A stretch of DNA of 64,000 nt, taken from contig JACCLO010000013.1 in NCBI GenBank assembly GCA_029448655.1, positions 2,480,001 to 2,544,000 of the forward strand, in the 5' to 3' direction. Below are positions 33,727-43,199 of this stretch, in pieces (within the stretch, counting starts at the first letter, position 1; each line of letters opens with the position of its first letter). This DNA comes from Wolfiporia cocos. Taxonomy: Eukaryota > Basidiomycota > Agaricomycetes > Polyporales > Phaeolaceae. Both the position numbers and the translations under genes were made by a program. Under the pieces are notes generated by a model. It was given only the letters and a program-made list of their open reading frames with translations. It was not told the DNA's origin and made no database searches.

Positions 33727-35760
33727 ATGAGTAACCGGAAACTAACATTCGTCACAAACAGATTCACAATGTCCTCCACCTCCTCCGTCAGCACTCCTCT
33801 CGCCCCCCGCAAGATGCGCCTCCGCTCAGAAGGCCCGGTGACCCCGGAAGCTGGTCCCTCGGGAACCCAGCAGCTGGTGACGCTGGAGCACCTAAGCGAG
33901 GAAGAGGAAGAAGAAGAGGAAGAGGAAGTACTGGGGTTCGCGCCCCCGCAAAGGGAATCTCCGACAAACCCCATGGGTACGCGCCCAGGCTCCCCCATTG
34001 CCGGATATCCACCGGCCCATCGAACTCGCCCTATCGGGCCCGCCACCACCCTCGAAATGGAATTTTCGGGGCCGACACGACAAACCAATGCCGTGGTCGA
34101 GAACCAACTCAAGGCGTACCTCCCCGAGGAGGAACACCACAAGGTGGATGGGTCCATACATGGGCCAATCATCGATGCCGCCGTACAACGAAGTGCGGCC
34201 ATAAGCCATGACACCACCGACATCCTAGGTCGAATGGTGCACGCCCGCCTGGAGCGTATCCATGGAAGAATCGACTCCCTGGTTGGGCAATCCAGGGCAA
34301 TCGAACAAAAAGCCCAAGACGAGCTACACGAGGCGGTCAATTCGGTCCGCAACGAGGTCTTGTCCACTCTGGTGGACCTCGGCAAGGAACTCCGACAGGA
34401 GTACACCGCCAAGTTCACCACGCTGGAAAAGGAGCTCCGGAAGGACTACCGGTCCCGCCTGGACGACCTCGAGGATGCCTTCGCCGAGCGCATGGAGAAG
34501 GTTGACGAGGAACTCCGGAGGATTCGCAAGAATCCCTCCGTTCCCAACCCTCCCGGTGTTCGCACGCCCCCGGCAGACCCACCAGCAGCCCCCGGTAATG
34601 CTCAAACCCGAGCAGCCGATGCCGCTGCCGCCGCACAAGCTGCAGCAGCCGCTGCAGCAGCCGTCGCCCCGCAGATTCCAGGTCTGCCTCAAAACCTGAA
34701 AATTCCCCCTCCCCCCGAATTCTCTGGGTCATCTGGAAAGGTGACTGCACAGGAATGGGTGGAGAAGATGGGCCTGTACTTCGGAACGCTCAGGGTCTAC
34801 GACGACCATGACCGTATCACCACGGCCCTCTTCCGCGTCACAGGGGACGCATACAAATTTTTCTCGCCGCTCATCAAGAAGGCAGGAAACGGTGAACCTC
34901 TCGGCACCTGGGAGGACTTCACCAAATCCGTAATGGTGCAATATGGGAAAATGACGGATAAGGAGATCGCGAAAAAGGAAATTCGCGGTTACTACGGCAC
35001 GAAGGGCAAGGAATTGGCAGAATCGAACTACTTCAATTACTGCGAACGGTTCCGCACCCTCGGCCGCCTCTCCGAAACCGCCAACGAGACTCTGGTGTGG
35101 GAATTCACCGAGACTCTCCCCGAAAAGGTCAAGGACACCTTAAACGTCCTCGGCAAGACCCCGTTCTTCAAGGCCCCCACCGACATCGAGCCTCTGATAG
35201 ATTTCGCCCTCGAAATGTATCAGACATCTTACCCTGACAAGATCAAGGGCTCGATCTTCGAGAAGGCCGGCAAAAAGGACTCGGCCCCTGCCGAAAAGAA
35301 GGAGACGTCCTCCGCTTCTGCAAAGAAGTCGGAGAAAAAGAAGGACAAGGGAAAGGCGCCCGCCAAAGCCCCCGCCGACACCGCCAACGCCGTCTGCACC
35401 TACTGCAAGCAGACAGGACATTACTTCAACAAATGTCCTAAGCTTGCGGCAGACAAGGCTGCGGGAACGTTCGTGCCTGCCGCTCAGCGGGCCGAACAAC
35501 AAAGGGCGAAGGATGCAGCTGCCGCGTCTGGAAAGACCACGGCTGCTCCTTCGGGTAGTGGAAAGGGACAGGCTTCTGGCAAGAAGCCGTACTCGGCGCC
35601 CCCCGCGGATGGCAAGACGTATCGTGCCCGAACGATCTGGGAAGAAGTGACGGCTGACTCAAGCTCAGCAGGACCCTCGGCCCCCGCCACCAATGTCGCC
35701 ACAGTCGGGACCATCTCGGTTCCCCTCGCCCCAACCACACGTCTCGAAGACGTTCTGTGA
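33727..35760 (+). CDS. gag: Gag polyprotein (capsid and nucleocapsid)
   Basis: Gag forms the virus-like particle and binds element RNA. The best ATG is at 33727 (MSNRKLTF); an in-frame GTG lies at 33667 and another ATG at 33769. An acidic E-rich stretch (about residues 58-70) and a long coiled-coil region are followed by an Ala/Pro-rich linker. The retrotransposon gag core follows from about residue 320 (PPPEFSGSSGKVTAQEW to FALEMYQTSYPDKI), then a lysine-rich segment. A CCHC zinc knuckle, CTYCKQTGHYFNKC, lies at 35397-35438. The frame ends at 35758-35760. The pol frame, open from 35651, overlaps the last 110 nt in the +1 frame. Confidence 0.93.
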   Translation: MSNRKLTFVTNRFTMSSTSSVSTPLAPRKMRLRSEGPVTPEAGPSGTQQLVTLEHLSEEEEEEEEEEVLGFAPPQRESPTNPMGTRPGSPIAGYPPAHRTRPIGPATTLEMEFSGPTRQTNAVVENQLKAYLPEEEHHKVDGSIHGPIIDAAVQRSAAISHDTTDILGRMVHARLERIHGRIDSLVGQSRAIEQKAQDELHEAVNSVRNEVLSTLVDLGKELRQEYTAKFTTLEKELRKDYRSRLDDLEDAFAERMEKVDEELRRIRKNPSVPNPPGVRTPPADPPAAPGNAQTRAADAAAAAQAAAAAAAAVAPQIPGLPQNLKIPPPPEFSGSSGKVTAQEWVEKMGLYFGTLRVYDDHDRITTALFRVTGDAYKFFSPLIKKAGNGEPLGTWEDFTKSVMVQYGKMTDKEIAKKEIRGYYGTKGKELAESNYFNYCERFRTLGRLSETANETLVWEFTETLPEKVKDTLNVLGKTPFFKAPTDIEPLIDFALEMYQTSYPDKIKGSIFEKAGKKDSAPAEKKETSSASAKKSEKKKDKGKAPAKAPADTANAVCTYCKQTGHYFNKCPKLAADKAAGTFVPAAQRAEQQRAKDAAAASGKTTAAPSGSGKGQASGKKPYSAPPADGKTYRARTIWEEVTADSSSAGPSAPATNVATVGTISVPLAPTTRLEDVL

Positions 35761-38299
35761 AGAACACACCAGCCCCGCAGCGGCTGGGAGTGTACAGCGC
35801 CCCGAAGAAGCGCACCTCTACGAAGAGGCTTCACAGAGACCCCTTATCTTGTGGGAAGATAAGGCGGTCGTACGTCACCCGGTATCCCATCTCGGTATAT
35901 TCGGTAACGCGGCAATGGACTTTGCCCGGAGGACAAGGACACTAGCTACACGTGCCCCTCCTGTACAATACTTCTACCCTGACCCGCTCGCGCTAAAGTT
36001 TTTCACTTTGTATAATGTACATGGAAACGATTCTCGAGACGACAATAAATCGTTCTCTATCGAAGTGGAACTGTGGGTATATGGAAAGAAAGTCAACGCC
36101 ATGGCATTAATCGACACCGGTGCATCAATAAGCGTCATTGATAAGAAACTCGTACATGAGGAAAAGTTAGTCACTCAAAAACTACCTTCGCCTCTCGAGA
36201 TTCGCAACGCCGACGGTACCTCTAATACCGCCGGTAATATCAATATGGCAGTAAAAGCTTATATGGTGCACGAGGAACACAAGTCCACCGAATTCTTGTA
36301 CGTAATGGACGTACAGAATGCGGATGTGATCCTCGGATATGATTGGTTCCTGAAACACAACCCGGACTTCAACTGGCCGGAAGGAACCTTCACATATCGA
36401 TGTACGGAAAAATGCAAACATGGCAAACGGGTTTCGATTTCAGAGGAAGAGGACGAAATCGAACCCCGCAACATCTATCAGATCATCAATGACTTTCCAA
36501 TAGATTTTCTCGGCTTAGAGGAGCCGGAGAATCCCTTTGTCGCTTGGGTGAACACCCTTGACGAAGGAACGGAACTCCTTATCGATGCCATTCAGTCGAT
36601 AACGGAGAAGTCGGATGATGAATTCCTGACAGATGCGGATCTCCAGAAATGGAAATCCTTGGTTCCGGAGGAATACCAGGAGTTTGGTCCCACGGTATTT
36701 TCTCAACGCGCATCCGAAAGGATGCCCGAACGGAAACCATATGACCACGCCATCGACTTCCCCGATGACGCGGTACTACCGCCCCCGAGTAAGGCATACA
36801 AGATGTCTCCTCAGGAAGCGAACTCGCTAGATCAGTGGATTCAGGAAGAGTTACGGAAGGGCTACATCCGACACTCAAAATCCCCGATCGCGAGCCCGGT
36901 CTTCTTCGTCCCTAAAAAAGACGGCGGAGCCCGAATGGTAGTCGATTACCGGAAAGTAAACGACTTGACCATTAAAAACAGGTACCCTCTCCCACGCATA
37001 GACGAGCTTATCGATAAGCTTAGCCAGGCTTCGATATTTACGAAGCTCGACTTGCGTTGGGGTTACAACAACGTAAGAATCAAGGAGGGAGATGAATGGA
37101 AGACCGCATTCATGACGCCTAACGGCCTTTACGAAGCTGTAGTCATGTACTTCGGCTTTTGTAATGCACCCAGCACGTTCCAGCACATGATGAACGATAT
37201 TCTAGGTGACCTTATCAGAGAAGGAAAGGTCATTGTCTACCTAGACGACATCCTTGTGTTCGGAAACGACCTGTTGGAACACCGTCGTATTGTCAAGCAA
37301 GTATTACAAATCTTGCAAGACAACGACTTGTTCGCGAAGCCTGAAAAGTGCTTCTTCGAACAAAGCAGTATTGAATACCTGGGAATGATCATTTCCAAAG
37401 GAAAAGTCGAAATGGACCCTAAGAAGGTAGCCGGTGTCAAGGACTGGCCTACACCTGCCAAGGTGAAGGACGTCCAGGCCTTTGTTGGCTTCGCCAACTA
37501 CTACCGGCGGTTCATTAAAGACTTCTCCAAAGTGGTTAAGCCGTTAACCGAACTGTCCAAGAAAAACACGCAATGGAACTGGGGACCCGAACAAGCGGAA
37601 GCCTTCCAAACTCTCAAGGAAGCTTTCACATCGGCTCCAATACTCCGGATCCCAGATCAGGAGTCCCCGTTCCGCGTGGAAGCGGATTCTTCCGATTACG
37701 CAACTGGTGCAGTGCTATCACAATATTCTTCGGAGGATAAGCTCTGGCACCCGGTAGCCTTCTACTCGAAATCTCTATCAGCACCCGAAAGGAACTATGA
37801 GATTTACGACAAGGAGTTGCTCGCAATCATCCGCGCTCTAGAGGAATGGAGACATTACCTCGAAGGACACCCACACAAATTTGAAGTCTGGTCGGATCAT
37901 CTCAATCTGACATATTTCAAATCGGCACAACGGCTAACCCGGAGACAGGCACGTTGGAGTCTTTACCTGACAAGGTTCAACTTCACCATGTGCCACAAAC
38001 CCGGTAAAACAATGCTTACGGCTGATCCTCTGTCACGGAGGCCAGACCATGAAGAGGGGGTGGAACTCGACAATCGCGATCAAATTTTGCTGAAACCGGA
38101 ATACTTTACGGTTAGGGCGCTAGAAGCGTCACAGCAGGAGATACAATCAGGCGACGAGGACCTCCTCCGACAAATCCGACAAGCCCTCATGGACGATCAG
38201 ATTACCAAGGATTACCAGGAACTACTGAAAAGTGGTCCCAAGGAATTCGGTAAAGATCTCCAGGAATGGAACATGGAGGCCGGATTACTCCTCAGATGA
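35651..38299 (+). CDS. pol: Pol polyprotein: protease, reverse transcriptase, RNase H
   Basis: The frame is open from 35651 and has its first ATG at 35693. The aspartic protease has ALIDTGASISVI (about 36103). The reverse transcriptase follows with SPVFFVPKKDGGARMVVDYR (about 36890), FTKLDLRWGYNNVRI (about 37040), FGFCNAPSTFQ (about 37150) and the active site YLDD (37240-37251). RNase H has VEADSSDYATGAVLSQ (about 37680) and YEIYDKELLAI. The frame ends in a TGA at 38297-38299, just after LLLR, and the integrase continues in the same frame. Expression probably requires a +1 frameshift from gag in the 110-nt overlap, or reinitiation at 35693. Confidence 0.94.
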   Translation, partial: RLTQAQQDPRPPPPMSPQSGPSRFPSPQPHVSKTFCEEHTSPAAAGSVQRPEEAHLYEEASQRPLILWEDKAVVRHPVSHLGIFGNAAMDFARRTRTLATRAPPVQYFYPDPLALKFFTLYNVHGNDSRDDNKSFSIEVELWVYGKKVNAMALIDTGASISVIDKKLVHEEKLVTQKLPSPLEIRNADGTSNTAGNINMAVKAYMVHEEHKSTEFLYVMDVQNADVILGYDWFLKHNPDFNWPEGTFTYRCTEKCKHGKRVSISEEEDEIEPRNIYQIINDFPIDFLGLEEPENPFVAWVNTLDEGTELLIDAIQSITEKSDDEFLTDADLQKWKSLVPEEYQEFGPTVFSQRASERMPERKPYDHAIDFPDDAVLPPPSKAYKMSPQEANSLDQWIQEELRKGYIRHSKSPIASPVFFVPKKDGGARMVVDYRKVNDLTIKNRYPLPRIDELIDKLSQASIFTKLDLRWGYNNVRIKEGDEWKTAFMTPNGLYEAVVMYFGFCNAPSTFQHMMNDILGDLIREGKVIVYLDDILVFGNDLLEHRRIVKQVLQILQDNDLFAKPEKCFFEQSSIEYLGMIISKGKVEMDPKKVAGVKDWPTPAKVKDVQAFVGFANYYRRFIKDFSKVVKPLTELSKKNTQWNWGPEQAEAFQTLKEAFTSAPILRIPDQESPFRVEADSSDYATGAVLSQYSSEDKLWHPVAFYSKSLSAPERNYEIYDKELLAIIRALEEWRHYLEGHPHKFEVWSDHLNLTYFKSAQRLTRRQARWSLYLTRFNFTMCHKPGKTMLTADPLSRRPDHEEGVELDNRDQILLKPEYFTVRALEASQQEIQSGDEDLLRQIRQALMDDQITKDYQELLKSGPKEFGKDLQEWNMEAGLLLR

Positions 38300-40237
38300 G
38301 GAAAAGTGTACGTTCCAAAAGAGCCTAAGGAATTGCGCACGAAGATTCTGGAGTTACATCATGACCATGTGACTGCCGGACACTTCGGACGATGGAAGAC
38401 CTATGAACTTCTATCACGTAATTACTGGTGGCCTGGAATGACCACGATGGTAAAGCAATACGTGGAAGGTTGTGACACATGTCAACGCATGAAGAACCAC
38501 AACCAGACCCCGTACGGACCCCTGCAACCGCTCCCAGTTCCGGAAGCACCTTGGGACACCGTCACAATTGACCTTATCGTCCACCTACCACCCAGCGGCG
38601 AATTGAAACAATTCAATGCTATTATGGTAATAGTGGACCGGCTTACCAAACGAGCACACTTCATTCCCACGTCAGACAAGATAACGGCAAAAGAATTAGC
38701 GAACCTCCTGTACCTTCGGATTTATCCGAACCACGGACTTCCGAAACAAATCATTTCGGATAGAGGCCCGCAATTCGCAGCCGCCTTATTCAAGGGATGG
38801 TGTGAGCAATTGGGAATCCAACGGTCAATGACAACCGCCTATCACCCGCAAGCGGATGGCCAGACGGAGAGAGTTAACCAGATCCTAGAACAATATCTTA
38901 GATGTTACATCGATGTTATTCAAAAGGATAACTGGTCATGGTTTCTCCCAACGGCTGAATTCGCGTACAACAACGCGGCTAGTGAGACAACAAAGAATAG
39001 CCCATTCTTTGTCGAACTAGGAAGGCACCCTAATGCAGGACCTACAAATTTACGTCCAACACCATACACGGACCTAAATATCATTGCTTACGAACGATGG
39101 TCAGCACAAGAACAAGCTAAGGCAGCCATGAAACTGGCTGCTGAACGCTGGTCTTGGTATTATGATCAACACAAGCGCTCGGTACCGTTTAAAGTCGGCG
39201 ACAAAGTACTCGTTGACGCCCGTAGCTGGCAAGACTCCGAAAGAAGTCTTAGTCCACGCTATTTGGGACCATTTAAGATAATTGAACAATTATCTCCGGT
39301 CACCTTTAGGGTACACATGGACGAGCAATACAGGGCTTACCACCCCGTATTTCACGCTTCCAAGTTGGTCATGTACAAGGACCCGGTGCATCAGAAAAAA
39401 CCAGAGCCTCAACCAGAAATGGTCGACGGCGAGGAATTATGGGAAGTCGAGAAGATCTTAGATCATCGTCTCCGCGCAGGAAGAGTTGAATACAGAATCC
39501 GATGGAAGGGATTCGGTATCAATGACGACTCCTGGGTACGCGAAGCGGATCTCGACTCGGCATACGACATTTTGCAGGAATACAAGGCTTCACACCCTAT
39601 TCCAATGCAGGATGTCCCCCTCAGGCGATCAGCTAGAAGGAAAGAAGCAGTTCATGTCTTCGACCCGGACAGCGACAACTGGGAAGCCGACGAATGCACG
39701 TGGCCAGACGACTGGCCGCAGTATCGCGAAACATTTGCGAAGGATCCCAAGCAGCGCATGGTTAGACACCCCGACGGGGGATGGATGTCAGCGGACATTA
39801 ACCAAAACGCAGACTTGAAAATCGTAGTCAGCGAAGGCGGCCGAATGCCGGAAAAAGGAACCAAGGACTCGGTTGGGTTTGACCTGTACACTGCAACAGG
39901 CGACGTTCTGCCAGCTCACGGGCAGACAGAATACAATACCAAACTGAAAATCCAGGTACCTTTCGGCACTTACGGACGCATCGCCCCCCGCTCTAGTCTT
40001 GCCCGCAAAGGCATAGACGTAATGGGTGGCGTTATCGACCACGATTATCAAGGCGAAGTAATCATCATTCTCCGGAATCACTCCGACATATCTATTGATA
40101 TTCGGGCCGGTGATAAGATTGCTCAGCTCATCTGCGAAGTTGCTAAGGACCCGCACATTACGCTACACGGAAAATCTTACTTTGAAAAGATTAAATCCGA
40201 GCGCGGTACTGGTGGTTTCGGCTCCACAGGAAAGTAA
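38300..40237 (+). CDS. Integrase with chromodomain and C-terminal dUTPase
   Basis: This frame continues pol after one TGA codon. The HHCC zinc finger spans LHHDHVTAGH and CDTCQRMK (38349-38490). The catalytic core has D in VTIDLIVH (about 38570), D in IISDRGPQFAAA (about 38750) and E in QADGQTERVN (about 38855). A chromodomain follows (WEVEKILDHR, RIRWKGF, DDSWV; about 39440-39570), which probably directs insertion to modified histone H3. The last 140 residues are a complete trimeric-type dUTPase with all five motifs: GFDLYT, APRSSLA, GVIDHDYQGEV, AGDKIAQL and RGTGGFGSTG (39870-40230). dUTPase hydrolyses dUTP and so limits uracil in the cDNA. The frame stops at 40235-40237. Confidence 0.94.
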   Translation, partial: GKVYVPKEPKELRTKILELHHDHVTAGHFGRWKTYELLSRNYWWPGMTTMVKQYVEGCDTCQRMKNHNQTPYGPLQPLPVPEAPWDTVTIDLIVHLPPSGELKQFNAIMVIVDRLTKRAHFIPTSDKITAKELANLLYLRIYPNHGLPKQIISDRGPQFAAALFKGWCEQLGIQRSMTTAYHPQADGQTERVNQILEQYLRCYIDVIQKDNWSWFLPTAEFAYNNAASETTKNSPFFVELGRHPNAGPTNLRPTPYTDLNIIAYERWSAQEQAKAAMKLAAERWSWYYDQHKRSVPFKVGDKVLVDARSWQDSERSLSPRYLGPFKIIEQLSPVTFRVHMDEQYRAYHPVFHASKLVMYKDPVHQKKPEPQPEMVDGEELWEVEKILDHRLRAGRVEYRIRWKGFGINDDSWVREADLDSAYDILQEYKASHPIPMQDVPLRRSARRKEAVHVFDPDSDNWEADECTWPDDWPQYRETFAKDPKQRMVRHPDGGWMSADINQNADLKIVVSEGGRMPEKGTKDSVGFDLYTATGDVLPAHGQTEYNTKLKIQVPFGTYGRIAPRSSLARKGIDVMGGVIDHDYQGEVIIILRNHSDISIDIRAGDKIAQLICEVAKDPHITLHGKSYFEKIKSERGTGGFGSTGK

Positions 40238-40262
40238 TCGTTCCATTAGGGACAATGAAACC

Positions 40263-40276
40263 TGAAGAGGGGGTAA
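40263..40276 (+). promoter_or_regulatory. Polypurine tract
   Basis: TGAAGAGGGGGTAA directly precedes the 3' LTR. It is the expected primer for plus-strand cDNA synthesis. Confidence 0.85.
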
Positions 40277-40976
40277 TGTCACAGATTTGGGACATGCCAC
40301 TATTTTTCCCGTATTTTTACCTATTTATCTGGTATTTCTACGACCTTGTAGACATTTACGCTGCTAAGCGCCCGTCTAGCACGTACACGCAACCAAACAA
40401 CACGTACACAACGCGGTATACGTCCACTTGTCATAACAACACGTACATAACACGCTTGTACGCGTCAATGACTCAGCGGACTAACCTCCGGTGTCACGCG
40501 CTTTACTCATATCCCGATACCGGGCTATGTCAGTACGATTGGATAAGCGGCCCGCTCGTTATCACATGCCAATGCCCTTATGATTACTCATATCCCGATG
40601 CCGGTATATAAGAATCACATGCATGGCTTACTAACGTAGCTACAGCCACTTCCACAACATGGACCTACGGTCCAAACAAACGATCTTACTGGTGCGGCCA
40701 TTACCGGCGCACATGGTCTATTGTAGTTTACGACTTAACCATATTAGTTATGTCTGCGCACAGACCACCTTCATGTTTGGCTCCCTTACCGGTAACCAAA
40801 CAAAGCATGTATATAAGTAGGGCTATCACTGCGGATAAGCCTTAGATTTGTTCTCTGCATTCGCACAGTTACATACCATCTCTGCTTGCGCCCACTAGCC
40901 TCCTCACCAACCTTCTGCAACTCCTTCAAGTCGCCTATAAGGTTATAGTGTGAGTCCCACAGTCTAGTCTGTGTCA
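40277..40976 (+). repeat. 3' LTR of the gypsy element
   Basis: The 700-bp copy is identical by eye to the 5' LTR except for one C to T change (ATTTACG against ATTCACG). It carries the same TATA box and hairpin at 40810-40844. Confidence 0.95.
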
Positions 40977-40993
40977 CTAGTAAGTCTGTGTCA

Positions 40994-42082
40994 CTGCGCA
41001 TCCTGTGCACTTAATTCTGAGTGGTAAGTGTCCATCCACTGGATCATCCGATGCTCCCAATGCTGGATTGTAAGCACATCCACTGATGTGAGAGCTTTGG
41101 GCACATTCTCCTGGAGGGTCTTGAATGTGTAGTCACAATTTCTGTGTAGATAGCATTTGACAGCACCCCAGAAGAACTCAATTGGATTGAGTTCACAGTG
41201 AAATTTGGGTAAGAAGAGGCAGCAATGTCCGGCAGCCTCAATCACTTCCTGCACCAATGACCACTGTTCCTGAAAGTCAGGCTGAAGCTCCAACACATAC
41301 TCCGCACAGCAGAATGATGTGTCTGGGCTGCATGTGTCAGGGCATTGCATGTGAAGCCCATCTGCACGCCATAAACCTCGCTCTGTTAATACCTGTTTCA
41401 TACCTTTTGGCGAGTTAGGGTACTCAGGGTGATTGGGTGGGAATATCATCAACTGGATAACCTTCTGCCCATTTTGCACGAACCAACCATTCCGCATTAG
41501 AGCCTGTTTGCCACCTGGGTGGAGATTCATGTGTGATACAAGGAGTGCATAAGCAGAATGCCCCTGAGAGTTGTCGGCAATAAGGAGCATATGATGTCCG
41601 GATCCATGCTCACGTTCAAATGTCGGAATTATTTTTTTCCTTGAGCTGTATGGGCTATTAACTCAGACAATACATGTATTATGAGATTGACATACCTGCT
41701 TTACAAACAATTTACCATTCCAGTATCCATTGTAATTCTTGCCATATTCAAGTGTCTGGCTTGCATCCTTCAGCCACCCAACTGTCAAGCAGATCACATC
41801 ACTCTGATGGATTCCATGGCCCTGTCCTTTCTTCTTGAGATGATGCTCATCCAAGTATACCCAGCTCTTTGCTTTTGAATCATATGTCTGGGCTGTCATT
41901 TCATCATGAGAGCAGACGACAAGCTGACACTCGACATAGTTGGATGTGGTCTTCATGACTTCTTTGTTGACACTGCCAACAACATATTCCACTGCTTGCT
42001 CATGAAATTTGGCCATGGCAGGCAGGAATACATCCTGTTGGTACCACACGACATCAGGACGTTCATGGCCATCAAAATATAA
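40994..42082 (-). pseudogene. DDE transposase gene, central and catalytic part
   Basis: On the minus strand from 42082 the frame reads LYFDGHERPDVVWYQQ and continues to 41663. After an intron-like or degraded stretch, 41590 to 40994 gives LIADNSQGHSAYA, ending FLPKFHCELNPIEFFWGAVK and AQDAQ. ADNSQGH and the NPIE motif mark the second and third catalytic residues of a Tc1/mariner-IS630-like DDE transposase common in basidiomycetes. The 5' end is cut by Helitron H8 at 42083 and the 3' end by LTR h; the missing C-terminus is at 30329-30411 and the N-terminus at 44451-45086. It is inactive as it stands. Confidence 0.85.
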
Positions 42083-43080
42083 TCTATAAGTAACGGGGGC
42101 TCGCGTGGGAGCGGTCGCGTGGAGCGCACCTGGCGTCCACGTTTGCCGCGTGGCATCCATGGGCGTCATTCCTGCTCCCATTAGATAGGGCGCCTGGCGC
42201 CGGTGATTTCCCACGCCCAGCGCCTGCAAGGCGCGCTGCTAGCTCGCGTTTTGCGTGCTGTTCCTGCACCACGGGGATTTGTGCCACGGGGATTCATACT
42301 TCACACCATGGGGATTCGTGCCCCACACCACGGGGATTCGTGGCCCATTCCATGGGGGTTTGTGGCCCATGCCACAGGGATTTGTGTCCTGTGGGATGGG
42401 GATTTTGGAATGTAAATACCCCACACCACGGGGATTTGTACCCTGTGCCACAGGGATTTGCAGCCCAATTCCACAGGGATCTGTGCCACGTGCCATGGGG
42501 ATTTGTGCCCCGTGCCACGGGGATTTTTGTAATGTAAATACCCTACACCATGGGGATTTGTGGCCCATGCCACAGGGATTTGTGTGTCCTGTGCCACGGG
42601 GATTTGTGCTCTGTGCCATGGAGATTTGTGCCCCATGCCATGGGGATTTGTGTTCTGTGGCACGGGGATTTTGTAATGTAAATACCCCACGCCATGGGGA
42701 TTTGTGCCCCACACCACAGGTATCTGTGCCCTGTGCCATGGGGATTTATGCCTCATGCCACGGGGATTTTTGTAACATAACTGGCCTGTGCTGTAGATGC
42801 CTGCCAAAAGATTGCAAAACATTTTGACACCACATTACACAGTATTACAAGGGAAGCGATGATGAGACCGAGGATCAGCGAGGTGTCAGAAGTGGCTGAG
42901 CAGGCAGACACAAGACAAAAGAGGGAGGTTGGGGAAGCCATGGGTAATGCACAGGAAATTCATGAGGGATCCACAGGTAACTTCAAAATAAAACCCCGAA
43001 TAAGCACACATAGATTAAAATAATATATTAAAGTAGAAAAAGCAGTGTGACCGTGGCGAAGCCACGGGTAATTAACCTAG
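42083..43080 (+). mobile_element. Helitron-like element H8 with large minisatellite
   Basis: The 998-bp element starts TCTATAAGTAACGGGGGC after host A. It ends GTGGCGAAGCCACGGGTAAT, TAACCTAG at 43080, with the next Helitron's TC following at once. It interrupts a DDE transposase gene. Confidence 0.75.
42263..42775. repeat. 21-bp minisatellite in H8
   Basis: Roughly twenty degenerate units of CCATGGGGATTTGTGCCCCA alternate with occasional AATGTAAATACCC spacers. Both strands show long repetitive frames that are by-products of the 21-bp period. Confidence 0.85.
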
Positions 43081-43133
43081 TCATATAATAAAGGGACAAC
43101 CGTTGCATGGGAACTGCCATGTGCTTTTCCACG
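43081..43133 (+). mobile_element. 5' fragment of a Helitron cut by an inversion (H9)
   Basis: These 53 bp (TCATATAATAAAGGGACAAC to CTTTTCCACG) match the start of H6 and then stop abruptly. The missing remainder is H7, in opposite orientation at 45087-45568. Confidence 0.75.
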
Positions 43134-43199
43134 GGACATACGCAGACAGGAGGCGCAGTAAATTTGAGCTAGCGTGAGATAATGGAGGGACCCTGCAAT
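43134..43199. other. Left end of the inverted segment
   Basis: This short unassigned spacer lies between the inversion breakpoint and the inverted-repeat element. Confidence 0.4.

Larger units (their letters stand above)
30981..40976 (+). mobile_element. Full-length Ty3/gypsy chromovirus-type LTR retrotransposon with dUTPase
   Basis: The 9,996-bp element is bounded by two 700-bp LTRs and by the 5-bp duplication CTAGT (30976-30980 and 40977-40981). The order RT-RNase H before integrase defines Ty3/gypsy, and the chromodomain places it with chromoviruses. Contents: LTR, self-priming site, leader, ORF1, gag, +1-frame pol (protease, RT, RNase H), an in-frame TGA, integrase with chromodomain and a dUTPase, polypurine tract, LTR. 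I found one difference between the LTRs (about position 31061, C against T), so the insertion is very recent. Confidence 0.96.
30412..40993 (+). repeat. Solo LTR h, split by the gypsy element
   Basis: The LTR begins TGTCACAGAAATCC at 30412. It is interrupted at 30980 by the gypsy element and resumes at 40977 to end GTCTGTGTCA at 40993. Its own 5-bp target duplication CTGCG flanks it (30407-30411 and 40994-40998). Without the gypsy insertion and its CTAGT duplication it is about 581 bp. It is inserted in the 3' end of a DDE transposase gene. Confidence 0.87.

Noticed and set aside
33693..34421. Minus-strand 242-codon frame opposite gag
   Set aside because: It is antisense to a frame with a recognised zinc knuckle and gag core, and GC-rich sequence easily leaves the opposite strand open.
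36003..38040. The gypsy element as an endogenous virus
   Set aside because: No envelope-like gene is present after pol. The last domain is a dUTPase and the element has standard LTR-retrotransposon layout.
30981..40976. Repeat-induced point mutation acting on the gypsy element
   Set aside because: I noticed only two possible C-to-T changes (one LTR difference and the TGA), far too few for RIP.
42239..42827. Repetitive proteins predicted on both strands of H8
   Set aside because: Same reason: minisatellite by-products with no codon bias or conserved start.
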